In this document: one piece after another, positions 49,414 to 60,801 of the stretch
Numbering within the stretch: position 1 is the stretch's first letter
Layout: each line of letters begins with the position of its first letter
Assembly: GCF_004000605.1 (NCBI RefSeq)
Contig: NZ_CP018911.1
Location: 620,001 to 684,000, forward strand
Length of the DNA: 64,000 nt
Reading direction: 5' to 3'
Source of the DNA: Glycocaulis alkaliphilus
GTDB lineage: Bacteria; Pseudomonadota; Alphaproteobacteria; Caulobacterales; Maricaulaceae
Notes under the pieces: generated by a model
What the model saw: only the letters and a program-made list of their open reading frames with translations
What the model was told of the DNA's origin: nothing
Databases searched by the model: none
Translations under genes and position numbers: made by a program

Positions 49414-50889
49414 CTATTCGCCGGCTTCCTCGCTGGCCTTGCCGCTGGCTTCGATCACTTTCAGCTCGGTGTTTTCCGGCGCGTCGGAGGCTTTGAGCGC
49501 GCCCTTGCGCCGCGAAGTGCGCGGCAGGGAGACGGTCTGCACCTGGCTTTCCATGTACTCGATGATAATGCCCGCGACGTCCTTTTCGCTGGTGCGCTCA
49601 ATGCCTTCGAGGCCCGGCGAGGAGTTTACTTCGAGGATTTTCGGGCCGCTATTGGAGCGCAACAGGTCCACGCCCGCGACCGAGAGGCCCATCGCCTTGG
49701 CGGCCTTGACGGCGGTTGAGCGCTCTTCTGGTGTGATCTTCACAGCCTCTGCCGTGCCGCCCCGGTGCAAATTGGAGCGGAATTCGTCGGCGGAAGCCTG
49801 ACGCTTCATCGCCGCGACCACCTTGCCGCCGACAACAAAGCAGCGAATGTCCGCTCCGCCCGCTTCCTTGACGAACTCCTGCACGATGAAATTGGCTTCC
49901 AGCCCCCGGAAGGCGTCGATCACGCTCTCGGCGGCCTTTTTCGTATCGGCCAGCACCACGCCGCGCCCTTGCGTGCTCTCCAGCAGCTTCACCACCAGCG
50001 GCGCGCCGCCCACCAGCTCGATAAGCGTCTTGGTGTCCTTGGGCGAGTGGGCGAAGGCGGTGGAGGGCATGCCGATGCCTGCGCGGGCCAGAAGCTGGTG
50101 CGCATAGAGCTTGTCGCGGCTCGCGCCAATGGCGGCAGCCGGGTTCAGGATATAGGCCCCGGTCATGGCAAACTGGCGGATCACGGCCATGCCGTAATTG
50201 GTCATCGACGCGCCGATGCGCGGGATCACCGCATCAAAGCGCGGCAGGCGGCGGCCATCATAATAGATCGCGGGCGAGAGCGTGTTGATGCCCATGGAAC
50301 AGCGCGCCGTATTGATCATCTCGGCGACATGGCCGCGATCCTCAGCGGCCTTTTTCAGGCGTTTGGAGGAATAGTTGGTAGGCTCGCGCGTCAGGATGGC
50401 GATGCGAAGCGGGCGCTTGACCGGCTTCTGGCGCGGATAATCGGAATAGACCTTGTAGCCGATCTTGCCCTGCACATAAGAGTCCGCCGGGTTCACCACG
50501 ATACCGTCGCGTATGGCCGTGCGGCCCAGCAGCATGCGGTAATTCATGCTCTCCCGGTTGGTCAGGGTCAGCTCGATCGGCCATTGGCGCCCGCCAACAT
50601 CGACCATTGCCTCGATCACCCAGCGCAGCTCGGACTCGCCATTGGACGAGGTAACCTCGCGCCGGTCCACCGCCGGGGCCGCGCAGGTGATCTCCACATC
50701 AGGCTGGCTCGGGATGGGATGGATGACAAAGCGCACCTGGGGTGCGTCATCCGGCCCGAACGGCTCCACAGACACTGCATGCAGCGCAGACGTGCGTGCG
50801 CCGGTGTCCACCTTGGCCTTGATTGCGGGAATGCCCAGCTCCGGGAAGGACGCCCACTCTTCCCATCCCAGTATGAATGGCTGATCCAT
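49414..50889 (-). CDS. rimK: RimB-RimK fusion: ATP-dependent zinc-protease-like domain plus RimK alpha-L-glutamate ligase
   Basis: A 491-residue two-domain protein. Residues about 1-155 are a retropepsin-like RimB/RloZ domain ([31 protein letters not shown]; catalytic core [12 protein letters not shown], then MLLGRTAI). After a linker, an ATP-grasp RimK domain follows ([66 protein letters not shown]). RimK adds Glu residues to ribosomal protein S6, and RimB can remove or control this tail, so the fusion would join writer and eraser. The last 50 residues are charged and low-complexity. GAGG is eight bases before the ATG at 50889. Divergent from pirin. Confidence 0.9.
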   Translation of the reverse strand: MDQPFILGWEEWASFPELGIPAIKAKVDTGARTSALHAVSVEPFGPDDAPQVRFVIHPIPSQPDVEITCAAPAVDRREVTSSNGESELRWVIEAMVDVGGRQWPIELTLTNRESMNYRMLLGRTAIRDGIVVNPADSYVQGKIGYKVYSDYPRQKPVKRPLRIAILTREPTNYSSKRLKKAAEDRGHVAEMINTARCSMGINTLSPAIYYDGRRLPRFDAVIPRIGASMTNYGMAVIRQFAMTGAYILNPAAAIGASRDKLYAHQLLARAGIGMPSTAFAHSPKDTKTLIELVGGAPLVVKLLESTQGRGVVLADTKKAAESVIDAFRGLEANFIVQEFVKEAGGADIRCFVVGGKVVAAMKRQASADEFRSNLHRGGTAEAVKITPEERSTAVKAAKAMGLSVAGVDLLRSNSGPKILEVNSSPGLEGIERTSEKDVAGIIIEYMESQVQTVSLPRTSRRKGALKASDAPENTELKVIEASGKASEEAGE

Positions 50890-51107
50890 CAAATCCTCAA
50901 TAGCCTCTGGCGTCCTGATCCTGATTGCGGGGTATGCCCGCCTGCCGCGTGCCTTAGCGCGCAATTTCGCGCGCGTCCATCGGGCCCGCTAGCTGGCGCA
51001 AAGTCAATTTCTTCCCGTGCGGAAAGATATATCTGCAAGCCACCTGTCTCGACCTGCATCGCCACGGCCCCCATGTGTGGTCTGAGATATTGCACAGGAG
51101 AGTCTCC

Positions 51108-51944
51108 ATGGCCGGAATTTATCGCCCGCTGGTGAAGCTGACACGCGGCATGGCCGCCTCTGACGGGGCAGGGGTCAAGATGACCCGCCTGCTCGGCACC
51201 CCGGAACTGCGCGTGCTGGACCCGTTCCTGATGCTCGACAAATTCCACTCCGATAATCCGGACGACTATATCGCAGGCTTTCCCGAGCATCCTCACCGTG
51301 GCTTTGAAACCGTGACCTACATGGTCGCAGGCCGGATGCGCCACAAGGACAATAAGGGCCATGAAGGCGTGATAGAGCCGGGCGGCGTGCAATGGATGAC
51401 CGCCGCTGGCGGGATCATCCATTCCGAAATGCCGGTGCAGGAAGACGGGCTGATGAGCGGCTTCCAGCTCTGGATCAACCTGCCGGCCGCCGAGAAGATG
51501 AAACCGGCTGCCTATCAGGAATATGATTCTGACGAAGTACCCTCCGACATCCGAGAGGGTGTGGTGGCAAAGATTGTCGCCGGGCGCACCTCCGCCGGCG
51601 TTGAAGGCCCGGTGAAGAACATCACGACGCAGCCTTTCTACGCTGAGCTCGTTATGGAACCAGGCGCTGTGTTCGAGGAGCCGATACTGGCCGACAAGAC
51701 CACCATCCTCGCCATCCATACTGGCGCGGTCAGCATCTCCGGCATCGCCCTGCCGGAAGCGCACCTGGGCGTGTTCGGCCCCGGTGACACGGTGCGTATC
51801 GAGGCCGGGCCGGAAGGTGCCCGCGCAATCCTGGCCGCCGCCTATCCTATTGGCGAGCCGATCGCCTGGGGCGGGCCGTTCGTGATGAACACGGAAGGCG
51901 AGGTGCGCCAGGCCATGCTGGACTACCAGATGGGCCGGTTCTGA
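51108..51944 (+). CDS. pirin family protein
   Basis: A bicupin protein of 278 residues; bacterial pirins include quercetin 2,3-dioxygenases and transcription cofactors. The first cupin carries FPEHPHRGFETVTYM (metal-binding His set) and GGVQWMTAAGGIIHSE (His and Glu), the second INLPAAEKMKPAAYQEY and a C-terminal GEPIAWGGPFVMNT typical of the family. The start at 51108 follows AGGAGAGTCTCC. It is followed 46 bases later by a GST-type gene in the same direction, so both may be part of one stress or quinone-detoxification unit. Confidence 0.92.
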   Translation: MAGIYRPLVKLTRGMAASDGAGVKMTRLLGTPELRVLDPFLMLDKFHSDNPDDYIAGFPEHPHRGFETVTYMVAGRMRHKDNKGHEGVIEPGGVQWMTAAGGIIHSEMPVQEDGLMSGFQLWINLPAAEKMKPAAYQEYDSDEVPSDIREGVVAKIVAGRTSAGVEGPVKNITTQPFYAELVMEPGAVFEEPILADKTTILAIHTGAVSISGIALPEAHLGVFGPGDTVRIEAGPEGARAILAAAYPIGEPIAWGGPFVMNTEGEVRQAMLDYQMGRF

Positions 51945-51990
51945 CTTTCGCGCGTTAGTCAGTTAGCAGCAGAAAAAAAGGAGACCGCCT

Positions 51991-52956
51991 ATGGGACGGC
52001 TCGTGGACGGCGTCTGGAAAGACGAATGGTATGACACCAAGAGCTCGGGCGGAAAGTTCGAGCGCCAGGACAGCGTGTTCCGTAACTGGGTGACGGCAGA
52101 CGGCTCAGCCGGACCCAGTGGAGAGGCAGGCTTCAAGGCCGAGCCCGGACGCTATCACCTCTATGTATCGCTGGCCTGCCCGTGGGCGCACCGCACGCTG
52201 ATCTTCCGTCATCTCAAAGGGCTGGAAGAGATGATCCCGGTCTCGGTCGTTCACTGGCTGATGAAGGAAAACGGCTGGACCTTCAAAGATGGCCCTGGCG
52301 TGATCCCCGACCCCCTGCACGGCGCCGACTATATGTATCAGGTCTATACGGCGGCCAAGAGCGACTATTCCGGCCGCGTGACCGTGCCCGTATTGTGGGA
52401 CAAGCAGAAAAACACCATCGTCTCCAATGAGAGTGCGGACATTATCCGCATGTTCAATTCCGCCTTCGATGAGGTGGGCGCGGCGCCGGGAGATTACTAT
52501 CCCGAACCCCTTCGCGGCGAGATCGATGCCTTGAATGAGCGCATCTACCACACGGTCAATAACGGGGTTTACAAATCCGGCTTTGCCACCTCGGCCGAGG
52601 CGTATGAGGAGGCGGTCACGGCGCTTTTTGAGAGCCTGGGCTGGCTGGAAAGCCTGCTGTCCGACGGGCGAGAATACCTGACAGGCACGCAACTGACCGA
52701 GGCCGACTGGCGGTTATATACCACGCTGGTGCGCTTTGACCCCGTCTATCACGGCCATTTCAAATGCAATCTGAAACGCCTGATCGACTATCCGCATCTG
52801 GCCGCTTACGCGCGCCGTCTGCACGGCCTGCCGGGGATTGCCGGTATCTTCAATCTCGAGCACGCCAAGCGGCATTATTATGAGAGCCATGACATGATCA
52901 ATCCGTCCGGCATCGTGCCACTGGGGCCGGATGTGCACGTGGCAGACGGGGGTTAG
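51991..52956 (+). CDS. glutathionyl-hydroquinone reductase-like (xi class) glutathione S-transferase
   Basis: Reduces glutathionyl-hydroquinones using glutathione. The 321 residues equal the YqjG/ECM4 family length, and the catalytic Cys lies in the family motif LYVSLACPWAHRTLI. Further marks: SAD-type IIRMFNS, HTVNNGVYKSGFATS, LTEADWRLYTTLVRFD and a HYYESHDMINPSGIVPLGP tail (core HYYESH). AAAGGAG gives a good ribosome-binding site. It follows pirin. A family C repeat begins 18 bases after its stop. Confidence 0.93.
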   Translation: MGRLVDGVWKDEWYDTKSSGGKFERQDSVFRNWVTADGSAGPSGEAGFKAEPGRYHLYVSLACPWAHRTLIFRHLKGLEEMIPVSVVHWLMKENGWTFKDGPGVIPDPLHGADYMYQVYTAAKSDYSGRVTVPVLWDKQKNTIVSNESADIIRMFNSAFDEVGAAPGDYYPEPLRGEIDALNERIYHTVNNGVYKSGFATSAEAYEEAVTALFESLGWLESLLSDGREYLTGTQLTEADWRLYTTLVRFDPVYHGHFKCNLKRLIDYPHLAAYARRLHGLPGIAGIFNLEHAKRHYYESHDMINPSGIVPLGPDVHVADGG

Positions 52957-52974
52957 AGTCCGGTCTGTTCGCAA

Positions 52975-53060
52975 GTCCCGGCCAAGCGCAGCGCAGAGCC
53001 GGGACCTTGTGCAGACTATGCGTAGAGAGGCCCCGGATCGCTTCGCGTCCGGGGTTTCAT
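52975..53060. repeat. intergenic palindromic repeat, family C copy 3
   Basis: GTCCCGGC / GCCGGGAC enclosing AAGCGCAGCGCAGA, then CTTGTGCAG, GAGGCCCCGGA, TCGCTTCGCG, TCCGGGGTTTCAT. Best-preserved member of the family in this window. Confidence 0.88.
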
Positions 53061-53099
53061 TGTTGGGGGGGCGGCCCAGCATCTTCGCCCTTTGCCAGC

Positions 53100-53334
53100 C
53101 ATCGGTTCCGGGCCTTGCAAGCGGGTTCTTCGTTTCTGAGGATCACAGGCGCGGCGTACTGATCGCTGCGATTTTCCTGCTGGCCGGTTCCCCGCGCTGG
53201 AAGCGATACCGGTTGCCGGGGATTTTGCGACCGCGGCCCTGGCCAGCTACGCCAATGTGCTGGCAGCCGCCTCGGTGATGGTGATCGTCATGGTCACTGT
53301 CGAGCGCCTCATGGCTGCCAGGTCCGGCGGCTGA
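53100..53334 (+). pseudogene. possible remnant of a membrane-protein gene
   Basis: About 400 bases between the GST gene and the XRE gene lack an intact gene. Two hydrophobic stretches occur in different frames: RGVLIAAIFLLAGSP near 53155-53200, and, after an apparent frame change, FATAALASYANVLAAASVM continuing into VIVMVTVERLMAARSGG with a stop at 53332-53334. The second resembles the last helix and tail of ABC-transporter permeases. A good terminator follows at 53362-53390. This may be a decayed transporter gene or chance. Confidence 0.3.
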
Positions 53335-53361
53335 CCCCTCCGTTCGTTCAGACAGCACGAC

Positions 53362-53390
53362 CCCGCCCGGAGCCAATCCGGGCGGGTTTT
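53362..53390 (+). terminator. Rho-independent terminator
   Basis: CCCGCCCGGA / TCCGGGCGGG stem around GCCAA, followed by TTTTC. It lies after the possible membrane-gene remnant and before the XRE gene. Confidence 0.9.
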
Positions 53391-53462
53391 CTGTGGGCCG
53401 CCCCCTGCGTCCCGCGCACCCCTTCCATTGTCCTGACCGGCCCGCCTGCATTATGGTGCGCA

Positions 53463-54143
53463 ATGCAATGCAGCTTGAAAGAGGTTGGGCCCGCATCCTC
53501 CTCCACCCTGTTTGCAGCTTGGGAGCGCCCTTTGGGGAAGGCTAAACTTGAGAATATCGCGGCCCTGCTCTGGCAGTTCCGCCGCCGTACAGGCCTGAAG
53601 CAGGAGGCGGTGGCTGAACATCTCGGCGTCAGCCAGGGCTATTACTCAAGGCTGGAGAGCGGCCGGCTAATGCCCTCAACGGCGGTCTATAACCGTATCA
53701 CCGCGCTGGTTGCGAGCCCGGCTTTCGAGGATGCGGCCGTGCGCTGGCGCAAGGCGGTGCGGCACAGCTACTCCCCTGTCAGCATGGTCGTTGCCGACCG
53801 GGACACGGTGCGCATTCTGGAGGTATCGCAGGGCTTCCGGGCCATGGGCGGCGTCTATGCCCGGCTCCGGACCTGGGATGTGCTCGAAAACATTCTCGGC
53901 GAGGATTTTGACCGGCAGGCGATCAAACTCAGAGCGATGGGTGCGTTTGATGGCGCACTGAATCTTGTTCGCAATATCTGGGTTGCCGGGGGGGCGGAGC
54001 AGACCGCGTTCTTTAAGGCCGTGACCACCGTGCTGCCCGATGAAAACTACAAATACGTTCTTTACAGCCAGAATGTTGAGATCAGCGAGCAGGAATACAA
54101 TTCCTACGCTCCTGATGAGCGCATAACGGCTCTTGAACGTTAG
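53463..54143 (+). CDS. XRE-family transcriptional regulator with an unrecognised C-terminal domain
   Basis: A 226-residue protein. Residues about 35-85 form a helix-turn-helix of the XRE type: LLWQFRRRTGLKQEAVAEHLGVSQGYYSRLESGRLMPS (core EAVAEHLGVSQGYYSRLE). The remainder, about 140 residues, has a strand-helix pattern (VRILEVSQGFRAM, LENILGEDF, ALNLVRNIWVAGGAEQTAFFKAV) that suggests a PAS-like or ligand-sensing fold but matches nothing I can name. The start at 53463 is uncertain; the first 28 residues are not needed for the fold. It stands alone upstream of ettA and may regulate its own unit. Confidence 0.75.
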   Translation: MQCSLKEVGPASSSTLFAAWERPLGKAKLENIAALLWQFRRRTGLKQEAVAEHLGVSQGYYSRLESGRLMPSTAVYNRITALVASPAFEDAAVRWRKAVRHSYSPVSMVVADRDTVRILEVSQGFRAMGGVYARLRTWDVLENILGEDFDRQAIKLRAMGAFDGALNLVRNIWVAGGAEQTAFFKAVTTVLPDENYKYVLYSQNVEISEQEYNSYAPDERITALER

Positions 54144-54291
54144 CGCGCTGGCCGCCCTTCTGGCCCGGTGCCATGACAGGCCGGCGGATAATCCGCCTGC
54201 GCTCACCCCTTCCATTGCCAGGGCGCGCGCGCCTGCGCTATAGCGCGGCAAGACTTTCTCCCCCTGCCGCGCCGCCAAAGGAGCCCCGCTC

Positions 54292-55952
<1,661 letters not shown>

Positions 55953-55956
<4 letters not shown>

Positions 55957-58900
55957 CCGCGAGACTCCCCATACCCGCCGCCGCCCGGCGTTTCGATCTC
56001 GATTGAATCGCCGGGCGATAGCCGGACCGAGAACAGGGCCGGCTGCTCCTCTATCCTGCCATCGGCGCGGATAACGCGTGCCTTGCCGGGCGCGCCGTCT
56101 CCGCCGCCTTTCAGGCCGGGAGGGGCGACACGGCGGCGCCCGGAGAGCAGGCTGGCCTCCATGGCCTCAAGAAACTCGATCCGGCGCACCGAGCCATGCC
56201 CGCCGCGCCATTTTCCGCCGCCCCCTGAGCCTTCGCGCACCCGGTGATGCGCCACACGCACCGGATAGCGCAGCTCCATGATTTCAGGATCGGTCAGGCG
56301 TGAATTGGTCATGTGGGTGTGGACGGCGTCCGCACCGTCAAATCCGCTGCCATCGGCCATAAGTCCCGCGCCGGAGCCGCCACAGATCGTCTCGTAATAC
56401 TGATATGTTTCGTTTCCGAAGGTGAAATTGTTCATCGTGCCTTGCGCGGCGGCCATCCGGCCGGTAGCGGCGAAGAGGGCGTCGACAATGAGTTGGCTGG
56501 TCTCCACATTGCCGGCCACCACCGCGCCGGGCGGCTCAGGCGCGATCAGCGAGCCTTCGGGGATGATGATCTCCACCGGCTTCAGACAGCCTTCATTGAG
56601 GGGTATCTGATCCTCGATCAGGCAGCGCAGCACGTAGAGCACGGCAGCGCGCGCAACGGCGCTCGGCGCATTGAAATTGTTCGGCATCTGCGCGCTGGTG
56701 CCGGTAAAATCGATAATGGCGGCGCCGTCGCCGGGCTGGGTGGTGATGGCCACGCAGATGCGCTCCCCGCCTTCCAGCTCCATCACGGCAGAGCCGCTTT
56801 CCAGAGCGCCGATAACGCGGCGGACCGCGCGCTCGGCATTGTCCTGCACATGGCCCATATAGCCCTGCACCACGCTTAAACCCTGTTCGGCGATCAGGCG
56901 TTGCAGCTCCTGCGCGCCGCGCGCGCAGGCCGCCAGCTGGGCTTTGAGATCGGCGATATTGCGCTCCGGCGCGCGGGCCGGGTGTTTGCCCGATCCCAGC
57001 GCTTCGCGCACGGCCGCCTCATTAAACTTCGTGTCCGAAAGAATTTTCACGGCATCGAACACCACGCCTTCCTCGTCGATGGTTTTCGAGAAGGGCGGCA
57101 TGGAGCCGGGCGCGATCCCGCCCACATCGGCATGGTGCCCGCGCGCGGCCACGAAGAAGAGGCGCTTGCCGCTATCGTCACAGACGGGCTGGATAACCGT
57201 GATGTCGGGCAGATGCGTGCCGCCATTATAGGGCGCGTTCAGCGCCACGGCTTCGCCTGCGGCGAGATCAGGGTGAGCATCGAGAGCGGCACGCACGCTC
57301 GCCGACATGGAGCCCAGATGCACCGGCATGTGCGGCGCGTTGGCGACGAGCCCGCCCTCTGCATCAAAGACAGCGCAGGAAAAATCGAGGCGTTCCTTCA
57401 TGTTGACCGAGTGGGCGGTGCGCTCCAGCACCACGCCCATCTCCTCGGCGATACCCATGAAACGGCGGTTGAAAAGCTCCAGCGTAACAGGGTCGAGCGC
57501 GGTAGAGCCGTTCGTTCTTGTGGCCTCGCCCGTCCGCTCCATGATCAGGGCGCCGGTGCGCCCCGGCCGCGCCGTCCACCCCTCATCCAGGGTGATCGTC
57601 TGGCCCGGTTCCATGATCAGGGCGGGGCCTGAAATGATTTGCTCCCGGCACAGTTTCGCCAGCGAATAAACCGGCGCATCCTGCCAGCGTCCGCCGGAGA
57701 AGATGCGCGTTCGGCCCTCCGGCTCAGCGTTCTGCGCGCTCGTGTGCGGGGTGGAGGGCAGAACGGCGCCTGAAGGGGATTCCGCCTTCACCGATACCGA
57801 CTCGATCATCAACACAGCATTGGCGGGCGGTGTAAATCCGAACAGGCGAAGGTGCGCCTCGTCATGCGTGGCGCGCGCCGCATCAAGCCCGCTCATGGCA
57901 ACGGGCAGGGCGGTGTCCGATCCCGCCACGCGAAGGTGCAGCTGGCCAGTGACGCGTATCTCCCCGGCACCTTGGGCTTTGAGGGCTTCGCTTGCCTCGT
58001 CCTCCAGTGCGGACAGGCGCGCCTGCGCCGCCTGCAAGCCATCGGCGTCCAGCGGCACTTCCAGCCCGGCCTGGCGCGTCTCCAGAAGGGCGGCCATGCC
58101 AATGCCCAGAGCAGAGAGCAGCCCCGCCTTGGGGTGAATGATGATACGGCTCATGCCGAGCGCCGCGGCCACCTGACAGGCATGCTGCCCGCCCGCGCCG
58201 CCAAAGGCGTTCAGCGCGTAGTCCCGCGGATCAATGCCCTGTGAGATGGTGATCTGGCGGATGGCGCCGGCCATGGCTTCGGCAGCAATGGCAAGAAACC
58301 CTTCGGCGGCTTCCTCTACACTGCCCGCTCCCATGGATGCCGCCAGCGGCAGGATGGCCGCGCGCGCAGCTTCAATGTCCAGCGGAGCATTGCCGTCCGG
58401 TCCGAACACGTCCGGAAACCATCCGGCATGTACGCGGCCCAGCACAATGTTCGTATCCGTAATAGTGGGTGGGCCGCCATTCCCATAAGCCGCCGGACCC
58501 GGCCTCGCCCCTGCACTGTGCGGGCCGACGCGGGCGCGCTCCCCGTCAAAATGCAGGATGGATCCGCCGCCTGCGGCCACGGTGTGGATGGACAGCATGG
58601 GCGCGCGCAAGAGGCGGCCGCCAATGCGCACCTGGTCGCGGCGTTCAAAGGCGTCCCCGTCATAGCGTGAGACGTCAGTGGAGGTGCCACCCATGTCAAA
58701 GCCGATAACCCGGTCCAGCCCTTCCGCCCTGGCTGTCTGCGCCATGCCGACCACGCCGCCAGCAGGGCCGGACAGCACAGCATCGCGCGCCCGAAAGTGC
58801 CCGGAACGGGCGAGCCCGCCGGAGGATTGCATGAAGTAAAGCGGAATGCCGCCAAGCCCCTTGTCCACGCGGGCCGCATAATCCTGCAGCACCGGGTCCA

Positions 58901-59549
58901 GATAGGCGTCGATCACGGTGGTGGAGGCGCGAGGGACCAGCCGTACCAGCGGGCTTACCTCGCTCGACAGGCTGACATGATCAAACCCGGCCGCGCGGGC
59001 CAGCTTCGCCACTTCCGCTTCATGCATATTATTCACATGCGAATTAATAAGCGCAATGGCAACCGACTGGATGCCCTGCGCGCGCGCTGAAGCGAGGACA
59101 TCCTGCAGTTCCGCAGTGTCCAGCGGGGCGATTTCGCGCCCCTCCACACCCAGCCGTCCGGCAATCCCGGCGATACGCGCGGGCAGGGGCTGGGGCCGGT
59201 CAATGCGCAGGGCGAAAATGTCCGGGCGGGTCTGGTCCTGGATCAGCAGGCAGTCCTCAAACCCCGCATTGGTGATGAACAGCGTCGGCGCGCCATCTTC
59301 CTCCAGCAGCGCATTGGTGGCGACGGTCGTGCCCATCTTCACGCTGGCTGCGGTGTCAGCGGGCAGCCCGGCGGCCGACAGGCTGGTCATACGGCGCACG
59401 CCTTCACTGGCTGCATCACCATAGGCTGCGCTTTCCGAGAGCAGCTTCAGCGCATGCAGCTCGCCTTGCGGTGACAGTCCCAGAATATCGGTGAAGGTGC
59501 CGCCGCGATCGATCCAGATCTCCCACTTTGCGGTGCTGTCTGCGCCCAT
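55953..59549 (-). CDS. 5-oxoprolinase/hydantoinase, HyuA and HyuB domains fused
   Basis: ATP-dependent opening of 5-oxoproline or a hydantoin ring. About 1198 residues. The N-terminal HyuA (actin-like) half has DRGGTFTDILG, KMGTTVATNALLE, RVIGFDMGGTSTDVS (phosphate loop), GGSILHFDGERARVGPHSAG and GGAGGQHACQVAAALG. The C-terminal HyuB half has RTAHSVNMKERLDFSCAVFD, APYNGGTHLPDITV, ARGHHADVGGIAPGSMPP and a glycine-rich end SGGGGKWRGGHGSVR, then GGGGYGE. The length fits the eukaryote-like single-chain 5-oxoprolinase, used in glutathione turnover. The start at 59549 is just upstream of the KWEIWIDRGGTFTD core. Divergent from the J-protein gene. Confidence 0.93.
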
Positions 59550-59592
59550 TTGCCCCTTCCGTTTGCCGGTTTTGCGGTGCAGATAAGCGCGC

Positions 59593-60288
59593 ATGAGCGT
59601 CTGGCGCAAACTTGCAGAGCTGATCACCGGCCCGGCCGACCCGTTCGCCTGCCCCGAGGGTGACTGTCCGCCCGGCCACCGGGTGGACGATGCCGAATTT
59701 GCCATGGCCCTGATCGGGCTCGGTGCAAAAATGGCCAAGGCCGATGGCGAGGTCACTCATGACGAGGTGGCCGCCTTCCGCCAGGTTCTGCGTGCGCCAG
59801 CAGGTTTCGAGGCCTCGCTGATGCGCGCCTTCAATCTGGCCAAGCAGACCACGCTCGGGTTTGAAGGCTATGCGCGCCGGCTGGCGCGGCGTTTCCGCGC
59901 TCACCCGGCCATTCTCGAAGATGTGCTTGATGGCCTCTTTCACATTGCCAAGGCTGACGGGCGGCTGACAGCGGAGGAAATGGAATACCTCCATTCGGTG
60001 TCGGGCATTTTCGGATTCTCCGACAGCGAGTTTGACCGGATACGGGCCGGACATGGCGCATCTGACGGGCAGGACCCCTACCTGGTGCTGGGTGTGGACC
60101 GCTCGATTGCAGATGGCGATCTGAAACGCGCCTACAGACGGATCGCATCGCAAAATCACCCCGACCGCCTGATCGCGCGGGGCGCGCCGCCAGAACTGCA
60201 ACGCCTTGCCGACGAGAAAATGGCCGTGATTAACGCAGCTTACCAGAAAATCCTTGCTGACCGGGGGTTGAAGCCGGCATTGGCGTGA
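59593..60288 (+). CDS. DjlA-like protein: TerB domain plus C-terminal J domain
   Basis: A 231-residue co-chaperone-like protein. Residues about 35-150 form a TerB/DjlA acidic helical domain (FAMALIGLGAKMAKADGEVTHDEVAAF, then GLFHIAKADGRLTAEEMEYL). The C-terminal 65 residues are a J domain (DPYLVLGVDRSIADGDLKRAYRRIASQNHPDRL) with an intact HPD motif to stimulate DnaK. Unlike E. coli DjlA there is no N-terminal membrane helix, so it is probably soluble. It may recruit DnaK to a specific client. Confidence 0.9.
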   Translation: MSVWRKLAELITGPADPFACPEGDCPPGHRVDDAEFAMALIGLGAKMAKADGEVTHDEVAAFRQVLRAPAGFEASLMRAFNLAKQTTLGFEGYARRLARRFRAHPAILEDVLDGLFHIAKADGRLTAEEMEYLHSVSGIFGFSDSEFDRIRAGHGASDGQDPYLVLGVDRSIADGDLKRAYRRIASQNHPDRLIARGAPPELQRLADEKMAVINAAYQKILADRGLKPALA

Positions 60289-60446
60289 TCCTGACATCTG
60301 GCAGGCAGCCGGGAACCAATAGCGGGCAAGGCACATTAATTATGAGAGAGGCGCAGATCCCTGCCATTGACGCGCGCCCCTGAACCCCCAACTCTAGGGG
60401 CGCAAAGGTTGGCCAAGAGGCCGCAATATGTTCTGGAGCGACGCCG

Positions 60447-60728
60447 ATGACACAACAGCCAGCGTTCAATTCCGATGCCGCCATACAGGCGCTGCGTGCG
60501 GTGCTGGCTGCGATCATCGCCGCAGCTTTTATCGGCCTTGTGGTGCTGCTTGCCGCAGTGCTGACAGCGGCGGCCTTCGTCGTGGCCGGGCTCGCCGTGC
60601 TGGGCGCTGGCGCCTACTGGGTCTACCGCAAAGTGCGCGGCCGCCGGAAGACGGACAGCTCCGTACTGGTCGCCCGCCGGGGGCCACATGGCTGGACGGT
60701 GGACGGGACCAGCGCCCCGCGCAGCTGA
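60447..60728 (+). CDS. small membrane protein, hypothetical
   Basis: A 93-residue protein with one long or two short transmembrane helices (LRAVLAAIIAAAFIGLVVLLAAVL and AAFVVAGLAVLGAGAYWVY), then a basic loop (RKVRGRRK) and a polar tail. I recognise no family. It stands between the J-protein gene and the EamA transporter gene, in the same direction as both, with gaps of 158 and 73 bases. Confidence 0.6.
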   Translation: MTQQPAFNSDAAIQALRAVLAAIIAAAFIGLVVLLAAVLTAAAFVVAGLAVLGAGAYWVYRKVRGRRKTDSSVLVARRGPHGWTVDGTSAPRS

Positions 60729-60801
60729 CAGGCTTGGGCGTGTAACACCCCTTATCGTTTCGTGACTTGAAGCCCGTGCGCTGGCCCGCTACAGCGCGGC
60801 C

